Below are positions 36,017-48,600 of a stretch of 64,000 nucleotides of DNA, one piece after another. The position numbers and the translations under genes are program-made. Position 1 is the stretch's first letter; each line of letters begins with the position of its first letter. The notes beneath the pieces were generated by a model, which was not told the DNA's origin, ran no database searches, and was given only the letters and a program-made list of their open reading frames with translations. The DNA is from Liolophura sinensis (Eukaryota; Mollusca; Polyplacophora; Chitonida; Chitonidae). The stretch covers positions 28,070,402 to 28,134,401 of the forward strand of contig NC_088301.1 in assembly GCF_032854445.1 (NCBI RefSeq), in the 5' to 3' direction.

Positions 36017-36296
36017 CGGGGCTCCTTAGTTGTGGTGGTTAGCGTGCCAGCGCGCCACAATGACCCTGGAGCCTCTCACTGACGGGGTCGCTATAAGTTC
36101 CAGTCTAGCTCATGCTAGCTTCCTCTCAGGCCGTACGTGGGAAGGTCTGCCAGCAATCTGCGGATGATCGTGCCCCCCCCCCCCACCGGGGGTTCCGCCC
36201 AAGTTCCTTCCACTATAATGTTGTTCGCCGTCACATAAATGAAATATTCTCGAGTACAATGTAAAACACCAATAAAATAAATGAATAAATATAATG
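36017..36296 (+). mobile_element. SINE family A, diverged full length
   Basis: Head (GGGGCTCCTTAGTTGTGGTG), body interrupted by a C14 run, and tail (ATAAAATAAATGAATAAAT). Only about 50 bp from the inverted half copy before it. Confidence 0.8.
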
Positions 36297-36991
36297 TGTT
36301 TTGTGATATTTGGAGCTTACATATTATCACATGGACATGTCAAATGGTGTGAAAAGATATCAGGCCTAGGTCAGTCAAAACCAGCTTTAGAAAGTTTTAC
36401 TGAAGTACACACCATGAAAGGAACATACTATAGCTGATTTAAACATGTAACATTTGTTTACCCTCAGGGGCGAGTGTTGTCTTTAATAAATGATGACACC
36501 AGTAGAGCGTGTTTTGTGCAGAGAAGACTCACGGTCGCTATGCTTTTTGTTGTGATGGAGTCGACCAGTATCTAGGGGCGTAGCGTAGGCCTAATTTATA
36601 GCAATAATGTTGATATGCATTCAGTTTTTATCTCCGACGACATCATCCATCTGATTATTGCCGTGAGCTCTTTGGTCTATCTGGGATTCGTCTTAATTGA
36701 TGGGCATTGGCAGGACTCCCTGAACATTGCGGTATTTTTATGGAAGGACTGGGATGTCTATTGTTGTATGCTTGATTCTAATTTTCATGGCCAACTATAC
36801 CTTGTAGACATAGTACAAATAAATGACTATTCTTACAAAGTAAACATGTGACATTCCCTACTTAAATATATCACATGTTTACTGTAATAGAGACTATTAC
36901 ATGTTTACCGACTTTTTGCTCTTCATAACAGTCATGTTTGTTGAGCTATTTGTGTTTTAATTGGAAATATCAGTCATGTCCCTATAACAAA
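36297..36991. other. Spacer 5' of the LINE, no gene seen
   Basis: A 78-codon open frame at 36615-36851 resembles nothing I know. Confidence 0.45.
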
Positions 36992-37003
36992 CATACCCCT
37001 TTA
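36992..37003. repeat. LINE target-site duplication, left copy
   Basis: CATACCCCTTTA, repeated exactly at 42042-42053 directly after the LINE tail. Confidence 0.9.
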
Positions 37004-37265
37004 GAGTCCCTGGCTGGCCGTGGAACTAGCCTTTGCGCTCTCAGCTTTTGTTTAGTTGTCACCCAGTCTGAAGGTGGTGTGACATTACGTTCTGTCGCTC
37101 TTAGAGGCAGGACGTATTCACTAGCCTCTCTGTAAATAGCCTGTACATAGTTTAGTGCATTTCCACTTTGTAATATCGTATCTATTTTGCACTCAGCATC
37201 CACACTGTTCCAAACGCATAGTTGTGGCCCTCTCTTTAGGGTAGTAGTTCTCGCCCTGGCCCACA

Positions 37266-38791
37266 ATGTTGTGGGCAGGGCGAGTAAATAGACCCTTAAG
37301 CCTTAAGCTTATGATACAGGGAGATGTACAACGGGTTGAAGTATACAATCGGCTAAAGGAGTTAGTGGGGAGTTGGCCTAATGTCCTAAAGAGACTAATC
37401 AATGTCTCTAGAGATGTCTGGAATGTTACAGTGGCTACGCAAACTGTGAAGGAACAGCTGTTGACTAGCGGCTTCTCATTCAACGGGGTAGATTGTCCAA
37501 TATATGATGTGGAGGAGCAAAGGCTCCTGGTTAGATCTCGATGTCCGATCGAGGTGCCCGATGACACTATTCGAGGTTTGATGGCCCGGTATGGCACGGT
37601 CCATCACGTCAGCCGGGAACATTACCTTTTTGATAGGTCACTTGAGAATGGTATGCGCCGTATTTACATGAGTGGTGTGACCGAGATCATTCCACAATCA
37701 ATTTCGGTTGGGAATTTTAGAATTCCTTTGTGGTACAGAGGTCAGGTCCGTGCCTGTCACATCTGTGATAGCACAGAACATTTCAAGGCCGACTGTCCGT
37801 TAAAGGATAAATGCCTCAAGTGTAAACAGGCAGGCCATTTTCAAAAGGACTGCCCGCTGAGCGATGAAAATGACAATGGCGACAATGACGATAACGATTG
37901 CAATGATAATGATGATGATGATAAAGATTGTAATGTTTATGAAGTTGAAGGTGACAGTAAAGATGAGAATGAAGGTCGAGGAGATGATGATGGTAATTAT
38001 AGTGAGGGACATGGGAATGATATGGAAATTGGGGTTTCTGGCGAGTCTGTTCCTGCCAGTCAACAAAATAAAGGGACTTTAGATAACTCTGCTGCTGACA
38101 ACGAGGAAGCTGGAGAGTGGCAAGTTGTCACTAACTCCATGTCCTCCAGCAAAAAGATTCGAAATAAGCGTAATGATGCTACAAATAAGGTAAGGAACTT
38201 AAGCGAATCGCCAGTAGTAGGTGGGCCCCAGAGCCTTTGCGAGGCATCTCAGACGTCAAATAGCCCGGAGTGGGTTGTCGGTATGAGTCAAATCTCGAAT
38301 TCCTCCTCACCCCCTAGATCGTCCGAAATTTCGAATACTACGCCATTCTGCATTAAGGAGACGCAATCCAGTGGCGTGACGCCCTCCAAAGGTGCACTTG
38401 GTAAGAGCCCGTCCTTATGGGGTAGCACGTTCAGCCCTGACCCGTCTACAATGTCACAGTTAGACACTGGAGATATAGCAGATTGCCTTGATCCTCAGGG
38501 AAGTTCTCAGCAATCTAGCAAATGTCTAGGGCTGGTGGAGAATCCAATATGGAGGAATCTCTTTCGGAAATGGATGCACCCGAAGAATTGCCTGCCTATA
38601 CTAATGGCAAGGGTGAGGTCTTGGTACCTGTCTCAACATCCCTGGGGTCGTATTATCGCACATTGCGACGAGACTCTAAAGTTGACAAGGTTAAAAAGCA
38701 GAGGAAGTTGATAACGTTGTCACAGGAGGATTTTGCTGAGCGTAGGGCAGCGATGTATAAGAAGTCCAGAAAAAAGAAAAAGAATAAATAA
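37266..38791 (+). pseudogene. LINE ORF1 (nucleic-acid-binding protein), frameshifted
   Basis: The ATG at 37266 opens a 481-codon frame. An N-terminal domain of the RRM-like type expected in I-element ORF1 is followed by two C-x2-C-x4-H-x4-C knuckles (CHICDSTEHFKADC and CLKCKQAGHFQKDC), a GAT/AAT-encoded acidic low-complexity run, and a Ser-rich stretch. Near 38520 the frame appears to shift: the other frame (38522-38791) continues with an acidic, then strongly lysine-rich end that stops 9 nt before ORF2, the arrangement expected of an intact element. The original frame instead ends at 38711 in unlikely sequence. Role in the family: packages the element RNA. Confidence 0.85.
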
Positions 38792-38800
38792 ATATTAATA

Positions 38801-41800
38801 ATGGCTACTACAAAGATCTTACAGTGGAACTGTAGAGGATTGAGGTGTAACCTCGCAGAGCTCCAGATGTTAGCTGAAGACCTCAATCCTGTAGCTTTTA
38901 GCTTGCAGGAAACTCTGATGACTGATCCTAGCTATCAATGTCGAGGTTATGTATCTCATCACGCTGTTGCCACGTCTACGAATGGAAAGGCATCAGGGGG
39001 TTCTTCTCTTTTGATTAGGCAGGGTGTAATACACAATAGAATGGCACTGAACACCGATTTGCAGGCGGTGGCGGTGCGTATCACACTGGGTATAGTATTA
39101 ACAATCTGTTCTATTTATATACCACCTTCTTCTACTCTTCACCAACAAGAGCTGAAAAATTTATATGATCAATTACCTAAACCGTGTGTTCTTTTGGGTG
39201 ACTTTAATGCCCATAGTGTTCTCTGGGGTGACTCTAAACGTAACCAGAAGGGCTCTGTATTGGAGGATTTTATATCTAATAACTCTCTATGCGTCTTAAA
39301 TGATGGCACACATACTTACCTTCATCCTGCAAAGGGCATTTATTCGGTCCTTGATTTAGCTCTGTTTGATGCAGGGCTAAGATCGGAATTCAGCTGGAGC
39401 GTCCATGATGATCTGTGAGGAAGCGACCACTTCCCCACCATACTTACCCTTGAGGAGCCGGCATCTTCCTCCCTTCCACGCTTTAATTATGATAAAGCAG
39501 ACTGGCCCCGCTTTGCTGTTCTGTGTGGTGAAACACTTACTAGCGACCTTTTTCTTGATGCAGTTGATCCTATCCAGTTATTCTCGGATCAGCTAATCGA
39601 TGTAGCCTCCAAATGTATCCCGAAATCTTGAGCGGTTCCCCGTATTAAGAAACCGTCGTTCACGGAGGACTGTAAACGAGCTAGGCGTTTCAGGAAACGT
39701 GCTGAGCGCGTGTACCGATGTAGACCATCTCCCGGTAATTTAGACGATGTTAGGCGTACTCGAGCTAAAGCCCGTAGGACTATCAAACAGTCCAACACGT
39801 GACTCTTGGAAACGTTATGTTTCTAGATTAATCATCGTACCCCTATGTCAAAAGTCTGGAATATGATCCAACGCATCAAAGGCAAGGGATCCATTGTCAC
39901 TGTCAATCATCTTAAAGACGGGAATAATTCTTTGACAGAAAAACTTGACATAGCCAATAGGTTGGGCGCTTCCTTTGCGCACCATTCGTCTTCAGATAAT
40001 TACTTGCCTCAGTTCCAGCGTAACAAGGAACGGACCGAGGCAAGTCCTCTTGATTCGTAAATTCTTAGACCATCGTCACTTCCAAGTTCGGGTTGGGGCT
40101 ACCCTATCTGACTACTTTGAACAAGATCAGGGGGTTCCTCAAGGCAGCATTTTATCAGTTATTCTCTTTAGCATTAAGATTAATAGCCTTGCCAGAATTT
40201 TATTTCCTAGTATGAATGCGTCCCTTTTTGTGGACGATCTTGGTATCTCTTGTCGAGGCAAAGGTATGCACACTATTGAGAGACAGCTGCAGATTTGCCT
40301 TAACAAAATCCATGCCTGGGCACTGGAGAACGGATTTAAGTTCTCCAAGTCGAAGACTAACTGTGTACACTTTTGTCGGAAGTACTTCCCCCATGAAGAC
40401 CCCAAGGTATTTTTAGATGGATCCCCCATCAAGGTTGTGCCGGAGGCAAAATTCCTCGGGGTGATCTTCGATAAGCTCCTTACATTTAAATCTCACATTA
40501 ATTATGTTAGAGCCAGATGCCTAAAGGCGCTTGATATTTTGAAGGTTGTCTCTAGTGCTCGATGGGGAGGGGATCATGAAACCCTACTTCAGCTCTATCG
40601 AGCACTGATTCGTTCTAAGCTAGACTATACCTGCAGTGTTTATGGATTTATTGAAGAAACTCAATACTGTACATCACCAGGCCCTACGATTGTGCTTAGG
40701 TGCTTTCCGCACCTCTCATGTGGAGAGTCTGTATGTTGAGGCAAACGAACCTCCCCTGGAGCTTCGAAGAACTAAACTATCCTTACAGTATATCACCAAG
40801 CTTAGAGCCAATTGTGTTGATTGTGTCTTCCATCCGGAATTTGAAGACTTATATGCTCAGAAGCCATCCAATTTGTTCCTCCACTCGGTGTCCGCATCCA
40901 GGAACATGTGCAAGCAGCTGGACTTGGGCTGGATACTATCACCCCCATACGCATCCAGGAAGATCCATCGTGGTTATGTCCTGAGCCTCAGGTTGATATC
41001 TCGCTCTCCTCCCTGAAGAAATCTTCCACCAACCCTTTAGCATACCAACAGGAGTTTAGTAATATGTGTTCAAAGTATCCATTTTATTACCGCATATTCA
41101 CTGACGGTTCCAAGAATGATGATGGCATGGTTTCTGCCGCTGTCCTTGGGCCCAGAACCGTTTCAACTCGGTTTCCAAATACCTGTTCTGTATTTACTGC
41201 GGAAGCCAAGGCAATTTTGTGCGCACTTCGGTCCATTCCAGAGCTAGGAGGTAGCAGATTTCTCATCTGACTCCCTTTCCTGCCTCCAGGCAATTCGGGC
41301 TAGTTCGCCTGTACATCCAGACATTCTGTCTATCACGGAGATGTATAAACGACTTAATGAAGATTTTATCATTGTCTTTTGTTGGGTGCCCGGGCATATG
41401 GGTATCCCTGGGAATACTGCTGCAGATGAAGCCGCGAAGGCGGCTTTGCATTCCGTTACTACCCAAACTGACGTTCCATATTCGGACTTGCGTTCACTTA
41501 TTTGCTCCTATATCAAGCGCTTGTTTCAGGCTCAATGGGATGACCAGACAATCAACAAACTGCATGATATTCGTCAGTTTGTTGGTCCAGCGCCTTTCCT
41601 TTCACGGCATCGTCTCCGCTCTTGCATTTTGAGGAGGTGTCGTATCGGTCACACACGTGCTACGCATGGGTATTTGTTAAAAGGAGAAGATGCTCCTCAT
41701 TGCTTTGCTTGATCAACGGTTCACAGTCAAGCACATATTGCTTGACTGTGGCGACTTTGCTCCTGTACGAGATTCCTTTTATCACGTGAGCTCTCTTTCA

Positions 41801-41875
41801 GAACTTTTCAATTCTGTAGAAAGTGATACTATTTTTGACTTTCTCTCTGCCATTGGTATTGCAGGAAAGCTGTAA
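38801..41875 (+). pseudogene. LINE ORF2 (endonuclease, reverse transcriptase, RNase H), broken
   Basis: APE-type endonuclease at 38801 to about 39440, with QWNCRG, LQET, GDFNAHS and, after an in-frame TGA at 39416, SDHFPT. Further stops follow at about 39630, 39800 and 39825. Near 40050 the reading jumps from the linker into the middle of the reverse transcriptase (QGVPQGSILS, then FVDDL), so the N-terminal part of that domain, with its first catalytic Asp, is deleted. RNase H follows with FTDGSK, AEAKAI, SDSLSC (across a 1-nt frameshift near 41265) and WVPGHMGIPG. A C-terminal Cys/His motif (CDQRFTVKHILLDC) ends the protein after one more frameshift. The enzyme would have nicked target DNA and primed reverse transcription there. 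Confidence 0.92.
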
Positions 41876-42041
41876 TTTTAAACTACCGTCTGTGTTTGTT
41901 ATGTGACTTCTGATGTCCTTTTTTGACTGAATAGTAAATGAATTATCCGTAGTAGATCGACTACTTGACGTCTTATTGTCGCGATAAACTGAAATATTGT
42001 TGAAAGCGACGTTAAAACTTTCACTCACTCACTCACTCACT

Positions 42042-42053
42042 CATACCCCTTTA
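42042..42053. repeat. LINE target-site duplication, right copy
   Basis: Second CATACCCCTTTA, identical to the copy at 36992-37003. Confidence 0.9.
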
Positions 42054-42204
42054 ATTACTAAACGTAGTCTTTATGAATAAACACCGGAATGCGGTTATTA
42101 AGTGTAACAGAAATGTGTGTATAAACGAAACATTTATTTTCATTGTTTACCTGATTTTCGTGATACCCACAGTAGAGCAGAGGCCGCTGGATATAATATA
42201 AGTA

Positions 42205-42370
42205 AAGACGTACAGCACAGAGAGTAAAACCAGAGCAGCGACGACAGTGTGATAGACTTATAGCATAGAGAGTAAAACCAGAGCAGCGACGACAGTGTGA
42301 TAGACGTACGGCATAGAGAGTTAAACCACAGCAGCGACGACAGTGTGATAGACGTACAGCATAGACGTCA
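42205..42370. repeat. 48-bp tandem repeat, about 3.3 copies
   Basis: The unit contains GCATAGAGAGTAAAACCAGA and GCAGCGACGACAGTGTGATA. Located just downstream of the LINE. Confidence 0.92.
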
Positions 42371-45300
42371 CTGGTTTAGAAACACTCAAAATACTGTGTT
42401 GTCGTCACATTTAACATACAATCACATTCAAATAATGCAAGGGGGTCAGGCCTCAGGGATGCTTAGTCCACCGTATTACATATGTGGAAAGCTGCTTCAA
42501 TAAAGGTTTTAATTCCTTAGAATGTCGCACATGGCTGTGATCTTTATTGGAATAATCTAAACATTTAACATTATGTGCTTAGTAATGGTGAAATGATAGT
42601 GCAGTTTTAGCGACTGTTACAACGTTAAATTGAGTCAACAGCAACTTTACTTTTTGTGTTTACTTTGTTATATACCTTTGGTGTGAGATTGTTGTGTAAT
42701 GTGGTATTGTTCTAGCTTTGGTTCACTAGTAATACATTTAATTTGACCACTTAACCTGATGAGTTTGTGTTGCGACGAGACCCCAAGGTAAAGAAATAAC
42801 CACTCTATATGTGGCCGTTGGGCCGCTTCATCTTTTCATTGAATTGCAAATGTCGATTTAAAAAAATGTGAGATTGTAAATGTGCGGTAGATACATATGC
42901 TGGACTTTACGTTATATACCATAGTAAGAAACGCTTCTGTATACCCTGGTATATGTTTTTCGGATTCTGAACAAGGGAACAATTGATGACTAGTGTATAA
43001 GAATCAATATTAATGATTTACACGTACCACTAATGGAATGAACCTTTATGAAGCTTTATTTAGCAGACAGAGATCAACCACGACAGAGAAGAAAAAGTGC
43101 GTAATTCATCTGTATATTTGAATAACAATTATAACATGTTTTTCTACGTGATCAATTAAATATTTTTATGATTTTAGAGAATAATGGAATAACATACTAA
43201 ATAAATTACAGCAGGTGAATGTGGGAGTAGAAATAATATGATATACAAGAATGATCGGCAGATCCCATTGAGGATCATTGAGGATTGCCATTGAGGATTC
43301 AGTACCAAAACAATGAAGAAACAAGAAGATTTTGATCATCGGGAAAACCCCATCGATGTTTTGTATTTTTCTGGTGCTTGATTGAAGAATTTCTGGAACA
43401 TTGCAAGCATTTCAGAAGGTGAACAGAACACCTCCGTGAATGTTTGGTGCATATATACGGTATTTTATATTAAACATACCGGCTTAAAACGGAATATGTA
43501 GGAAGGTTGATGAAATGATAACGGAATATATATTGACACTCTCTATAGAATAACTACAGAACATGCCTTGTCCATACATCGCAAAAGGATGAAACGGAAT
43601 TGATGTATCAGTCCATATATCACAACAAGAACCAATAACAGATAAAAAAAGAATTCACAGGTGTATAAATATTCCCAATCTTCCTTTGAACGTTAAATTA
43701 TTTGGAAAGAGAGATAACTCATACGCCAGTCGTATTCAGGCTGATCGGTTTTGCTTGGTTTTGAAGACTCGTAAAGAGAAAATACAGTATACATTGGCCA
43801 GGTGTACTCATCATGGGGGAACTGCGCAGATCCCACCGTATCGTAAGTATGGGACTGGCTAAATAATTAGTACAGGTACCTGTGTTATCTCTGCAAACTG
43901 AACAGTGACTACAAAGAAATTATTTATTTTAGTTAATATTAACGTTTTCTATCTCATTAATGTAATTTACCTGGTGGATCGGATACTTGACACTAGCCAA
44001 TGAGCAATACAGCCGCGTTTTCGAATACAACTCTGTAGCTGGTTGTGTTGGTACTTCGGTTTACCGTTGTAAATTCACCCCATTTATACCACGGTTGTGC
44101 ACATGCAATATTTGTCTTAATATTGGTCAAACTCCAAACACATACATCAAATTAGCTCACTTTTCACGGCACTATGGCACCTAGGTCAGTTCTTCAGTGA
44201 AGGGGTACGTCATCTACAACGGTTTTGTCTTTCGTTGCCCGCTTTCCTAAGTAAGATTTCATAACTATCAGTAACATATTCTCAATTACGACGCATGAAA
44301 TGCTAACTGAAAAGTGAATTAATAAATATTTCCCCTGTCCATTTGAAGCATTATACATTTCACCGGCGATATGTCAACGCCATCTTAAGACAATCCAGAA
44401 ATTCTAACCCGGTGTCTCAACTTTAATACTCTGTACAAAACACATTAGTACTGTGATGAATTTGTTCGCGTGAAAGATTTGGTCTAGAAATTTTCCTGTA
44501 CCCTTTTCACTATGAAATAGATTTACCTGTCAGAGTTGTGGGTTGCTTATAGGGGCTCCTTTCATAATCTGTGAAGATCAAGAATGAGCTGTACTATGGA
44601 GTTCTTTGAACATTTTTCTCTGGTTTCTTGAATCGGGATTATTGTACTTGGGGGCAACATCTGTATGCAGCCTATAAAGGCTCTTGCATTTAATGCAACC
44701 CAGAAACCATTGAACGATGCATCGTTAATTTCGCATATTACACATTTGCCATTTGACTGTGTGCTTCTTGGAGGAAATCTGTATGGAAAAATAATATTTC
44801 CCCAGAAAATATCATTAAGGGTCATGATATGCGGTAGTACCTGCTGAATCTGTGGCTCTGTGCTTTAGTGGAATTGGATATCATTTTGTGTACAAACATA
44901 TACAAACAGTTTCTACTGTTGATTCCCCAGACACTGTTACCAAGCCACTCTATGTGCTTAGACGTCTTACATCTTAAATTTAATTTGTTCCTCCGCAATG
45001 AGGAATTATAGTTGTTAACCCGAAACCACTATCAAAAAGTTTCCTTAATCCACTTTTTTGTAGCTTTTCTCCCCCCCCCCCCCAAAAAAGATAACTCTGT
45101 GGCATTATAATTTAGTATATAACATTACAAATAATTCCTAATAGCTTCGACATCCTACAAAAGGTTGCTGTGTTGCTGTCGTCTTGATCTTGTCTCATTT
45201 TCAGGTAGCTTGTTAAGTTAATATTCTATGTTAACAGACGGGATGTATAAATTTGAACGACTGATGTATTCAGTGACAGAGCAACATAAGAGTTATGAAA

Positions 45301-45650
45301 AAAAAGAACTTTGGGAATTAAATGCTTGGGTTTGTTTGCGAAAGCTTAAGGCAAAGCCACTATTTTAATAAAAAAAAACTTTTGTAAGAAGGGAAAGGCC
45401 AAGATCACTATGTAATACTACAATGTGTTTCATGCACTTACCTGTAGTTTATGAATATGCTGTTGTCTGTTCAACTACAGGTCTTGCTGGAGAAAAACTA
45501 GACACGGGGATTGTTCGGCATGTTTTGTTTTCCCTTTTTCGTTTGCTTTCCTTTTCTCCATCTAAATCTTAGTGTTCTTCCAAAAATCAAATAACCTTTA
45601 ACACAGTGTACAGAAATAAAAAAAACATAGGTGTTTTTTTTTTTACTTAG
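42371..45650. other. Region upstream of the first recognised TRPA1 exon
   Basis: AT-rich, with no convincing gene. The first coding exon of TRPA1 should lie here or further upstream. One ATG followed by a strong donor (43813, GGGGGAACTGCGC ending at GTAAGT, 43843) was tested, but its phase does not fit the exon at 45651. A minus-strand 87-codon frame at 44562-44825 is unrecognised. Confidence 0.4.
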
Positions 45651-48600
45651 GTATCCTTCCCGTCTTCGCAATTCCGCTCTTCTGGGGACTGATGTAGCCA
45701 CGAGAAATTCCATGCAGAAGCTGGAGGCGATTCCGAAAGATGCCTTCGTGAAGCCTGTAAAGGAAGGAAAATGGAAGGCTTTGTCGGAAAAGACACAAGA
45801 CAGTGGCCAGACAAATGGGGCTGTTTGTCTTATACAACACAGTCCCTACAGAATTCTGAAGGTAAGTCTTCCATTTATATGGAAATGACACAAAGGGGAC
45901 CACTTAATTCCCACTTAAGTAAGTGGGATACAAACTGTGTAAAAGTACATCATTCTCTGCATTTTGCTTTTTATTCTTTCAGTTATTCACGTATCGGTGA
46001 AAGTGGTACAATAAAGGACGACACTGTTTAAGCACACACACAACGCACAACACTATTTGTACTGGTTGAAAGTTTACAAATGAAACAAATATCGACCATT
46101 TTATCTAAAAAAAACTACTTAGGAGCTGAATTTGCTAACGCAACTTTTGAACAAGGTGATATATATGTATAAATAAATAAATAATTACGTCTAATCTTGA
46201 ATCTTTTTAAAGGGTGAGGGTGGGAAGGAATATTTAAATGCATAGCAAATGATAGACAGGACATAGATATTACATAAAGGCATGTGTTTACGGCTTTCTA
46301 TATAAGTATATCTTACTAATGATATTGGCATACCCACTGCATTAAAGAACAAATTAATTATTTTCTATTAACTTTGAAATTCAGGACTGTGCTGAACTAC
46401 TTCCTTGTGACATTTGTGTTACCGTTATCACAAGATTACTCCTATAAGAGGAACCACCGTAATGCTCGTAACAGGAATACGTGTGCGCGTCTAACAATCT
46501 CTGTATCTAAACAGAACTTGTTCTGGGCCCGTGTTCTTCATTTGAATGGGCAGGTGAAAATTGAGTCAGACATCTTTCAATGAACTTCATTTGCAAATAA
46601 TGTATTAACTTATTTTACTGAAAAAGTTGCACATATCAGCATTTTTCGAACATGATGTTAATGGAACGCATTTATCAACACATTGGTATGACAGAATTGG
46701 ACAACGAGCCCAGTATAAGTTTAGGGTCCAGAGATGAAGTATTGTCAGAGCTGATTGCTACAAGATAGATCCCAATTGACACACTACTGCAGCTCTCCTG
46801 TATTTGTGCTGTAAGACGGAGAGCTACAGAGTGAAAGCTTATGAAATTGGGCAGGGAATATATCAGTTTAGAAGAAGGTCTAAACATTTCGGAATGAATA
46901 CTGATTTTTCGCCTGTTTTCCAATAAAGCTTTGTCTTGCGCCGCCTTTATTATGCTTACATTATGCCAGTGATGTTTTCCACGTCTTGCTCTCTATTGTT
47001 TTTTGTTCATCATAACGTTTTCTTACGTATTTTACAAATTATTATTATATGAAAGCCTAACTTTATCATATTTCGGTGTATACAATTCCATATCGTTACA
47101 CACGTCAGTCGTTGCGAGAACATCTAGTGCTCTAAATAAGGCCAAAAGTTACCATATCATGTTCTTTGTCTTGGTCGATAAGACATTGTCATCTTCCTCC
47201 GTCCCTATGTTTGGCTAGTTAATGCTGGCATAAATTGATTCCCAATGAATAAATAAACAGTGCATCAAAGGTAAGTTGGGGCCTCCGTGGCTCAGTTGGT
47301 TTGCGCGCTGGCGCAGCGTAATGACCCAGAAGTCTCTCGCCAATGCGGTCGCTGTGAGTCCAAGTCCAGCTCAAACTGGCTTCCTCTCCGGCCGTACGTG
47401 GGAAGGTTTGACAGCAACCCGCAGATGGTCGTGGGTTTCCACCGGGCTGTGCCCGGTTTCCACCCATCATAACGCTGGCCGCCGTCGTATAAGTGAAATA
47501 TTCTTGACTACGGCGTAAAACACCAATCAAATAAATAAAAAAATCAAAGGTAAGTTCCCCCCCAATACTGTGTTTGACATTTACCAAGATATTTGCCTAG
47601 TCGTTGTGAAATTTTACACACTTTTGTATTTCAGTAAATCAAATCAAGACGATGTTGCAAGTATTACCCTGTAGATACAGATGTGCTTCACATGAGGAAA
47701 CGCAAATGCATTATCGGTCCGATTTTGAAAATTTTACGAACAAATTCAAGATGGAAATAGATTTCTTTTTATGGACGACAATGCTCGTCTACATCGTGCC
47801 AGAGTGATAAATATCTTCTTTAAATAGGAAGGCATTAAGCGCATGCAATAACCTGCCAATTCCCCGGATTGAACAATTGTGGAATCATTTGAAACAAGCG
47901 GTTTATCGCCGTGTTACGGCGGTGTCCGGTCTTGTTCACATCAGACATCTACTTCAGGAGAACAGGTTAGCCCTCCGTCAAAATGGGATCACACGCCTCA
48001 TTTAACACGATGCGAGCACGCTGTCTCAGTGTGATACAAAAGCGTGATGGTTACACCAGATTATAACATTATCAGGTCGTACAGGTAGTCAAAATTATCT
48101 TCAGTCTGTAAAATTTTCAAAATCCGTCCCATAATGCGTTTGCGCATGCTCATTGGAACATATCTGTATCCACATGATAATCTTTGATACAGTGAGTTAG
48201 CTTGATTACTAAGATACTGTTTGCAAAATTTCACAACGATTGGGCAAATATCTTTCTAAATGTCAAAAATTGCTTCGGGGGAACTTATCTTTGATGCAAT
48301 GTTTATTTGTCGCGAAGCGTATAACGTGACGTACACAGCTTAGCGGTAATTGACAACACTGCCTCTCAATGCTCTATATAAACACGGATTTGGTACCATG
48401 AATATATTTGTTTTGCTTTTGGGAATGGCTTTCACGAGGCTTTAAGTTGCATTACGGGATTAGTATAATACCAATAAACCACCCGGATAAATGTACATTT
48501 AATGCATGTTACCGCCTGCAGTTCTGATTCTAGACAATGAAAGTAGGAGTTCCAAAGAAAAAAAAGGGACACATACAGGATTGAACAACAATTAATTTCA

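Larger units (their letters stand above)
37004..42041 (+). mobile_element. I-type non-LTR retrotransposon (LINE), full-length ends, coding capacity lost
   Basis: A 5.0-kb element with a 5' UTR (37004-37265), ORF1 with two zinc knuckles, ORF2 with endonuclease, reverse transcriptase and RNase H, and a 3' end of ACGTTAAAACTTTCACTCAC followed by CTCA repeats. A perfect 12-bp target duplication flanks it. The RNase H domain and knuckle-bearing ORF1 place it in the I superfamily (I, Nimb and relatives) rather than CR1 or RTE. Several stops, frameshifts and a deletion in the reverse transcriptase make it inactive. The exact clade needs a phylogeny. Confidence 0.93.
47245..48310 (+). mobile_element. 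Tc1/mariner-like element, internally deleted
   Basis: Terminal inverted repeats of about 200 bp (left about 47250-47277 plus 47557-47745, split by a SINE; right about 48083-48305). Shared blocks include GTTGTGAAATTTT and ATTTTGAAAATTTTAC. Between them is only the C-terminal part of a DDE transposase, with stops. The ends show TTTATT/AATAAA next to a CA(G/T)TGCATC core, which fits insertion at TA, but the exact end is not certain. Confidence 0.8.

Noticed and set aside
37800-38082. Ile-rich minus-strand and Met-rich plus-strand frames
   Set aside because: Shadows of the GAT/AAT low-complexity run in LINE ORF1.
42755-42790. Hammerhead ribozyme-like CTGATGAG
   Set aside because: The required GAAA and stem pairing are missing downstream (CGACGAGACC instead); molluscan retrozymes made it worth testing.
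43813-43842. First coding exon of TRPA1 (ATG plus strong donor)
   Set aside because: It ends in phase 0, and the exon at 45651 must be entered in phase 2; joining gives an early stop.
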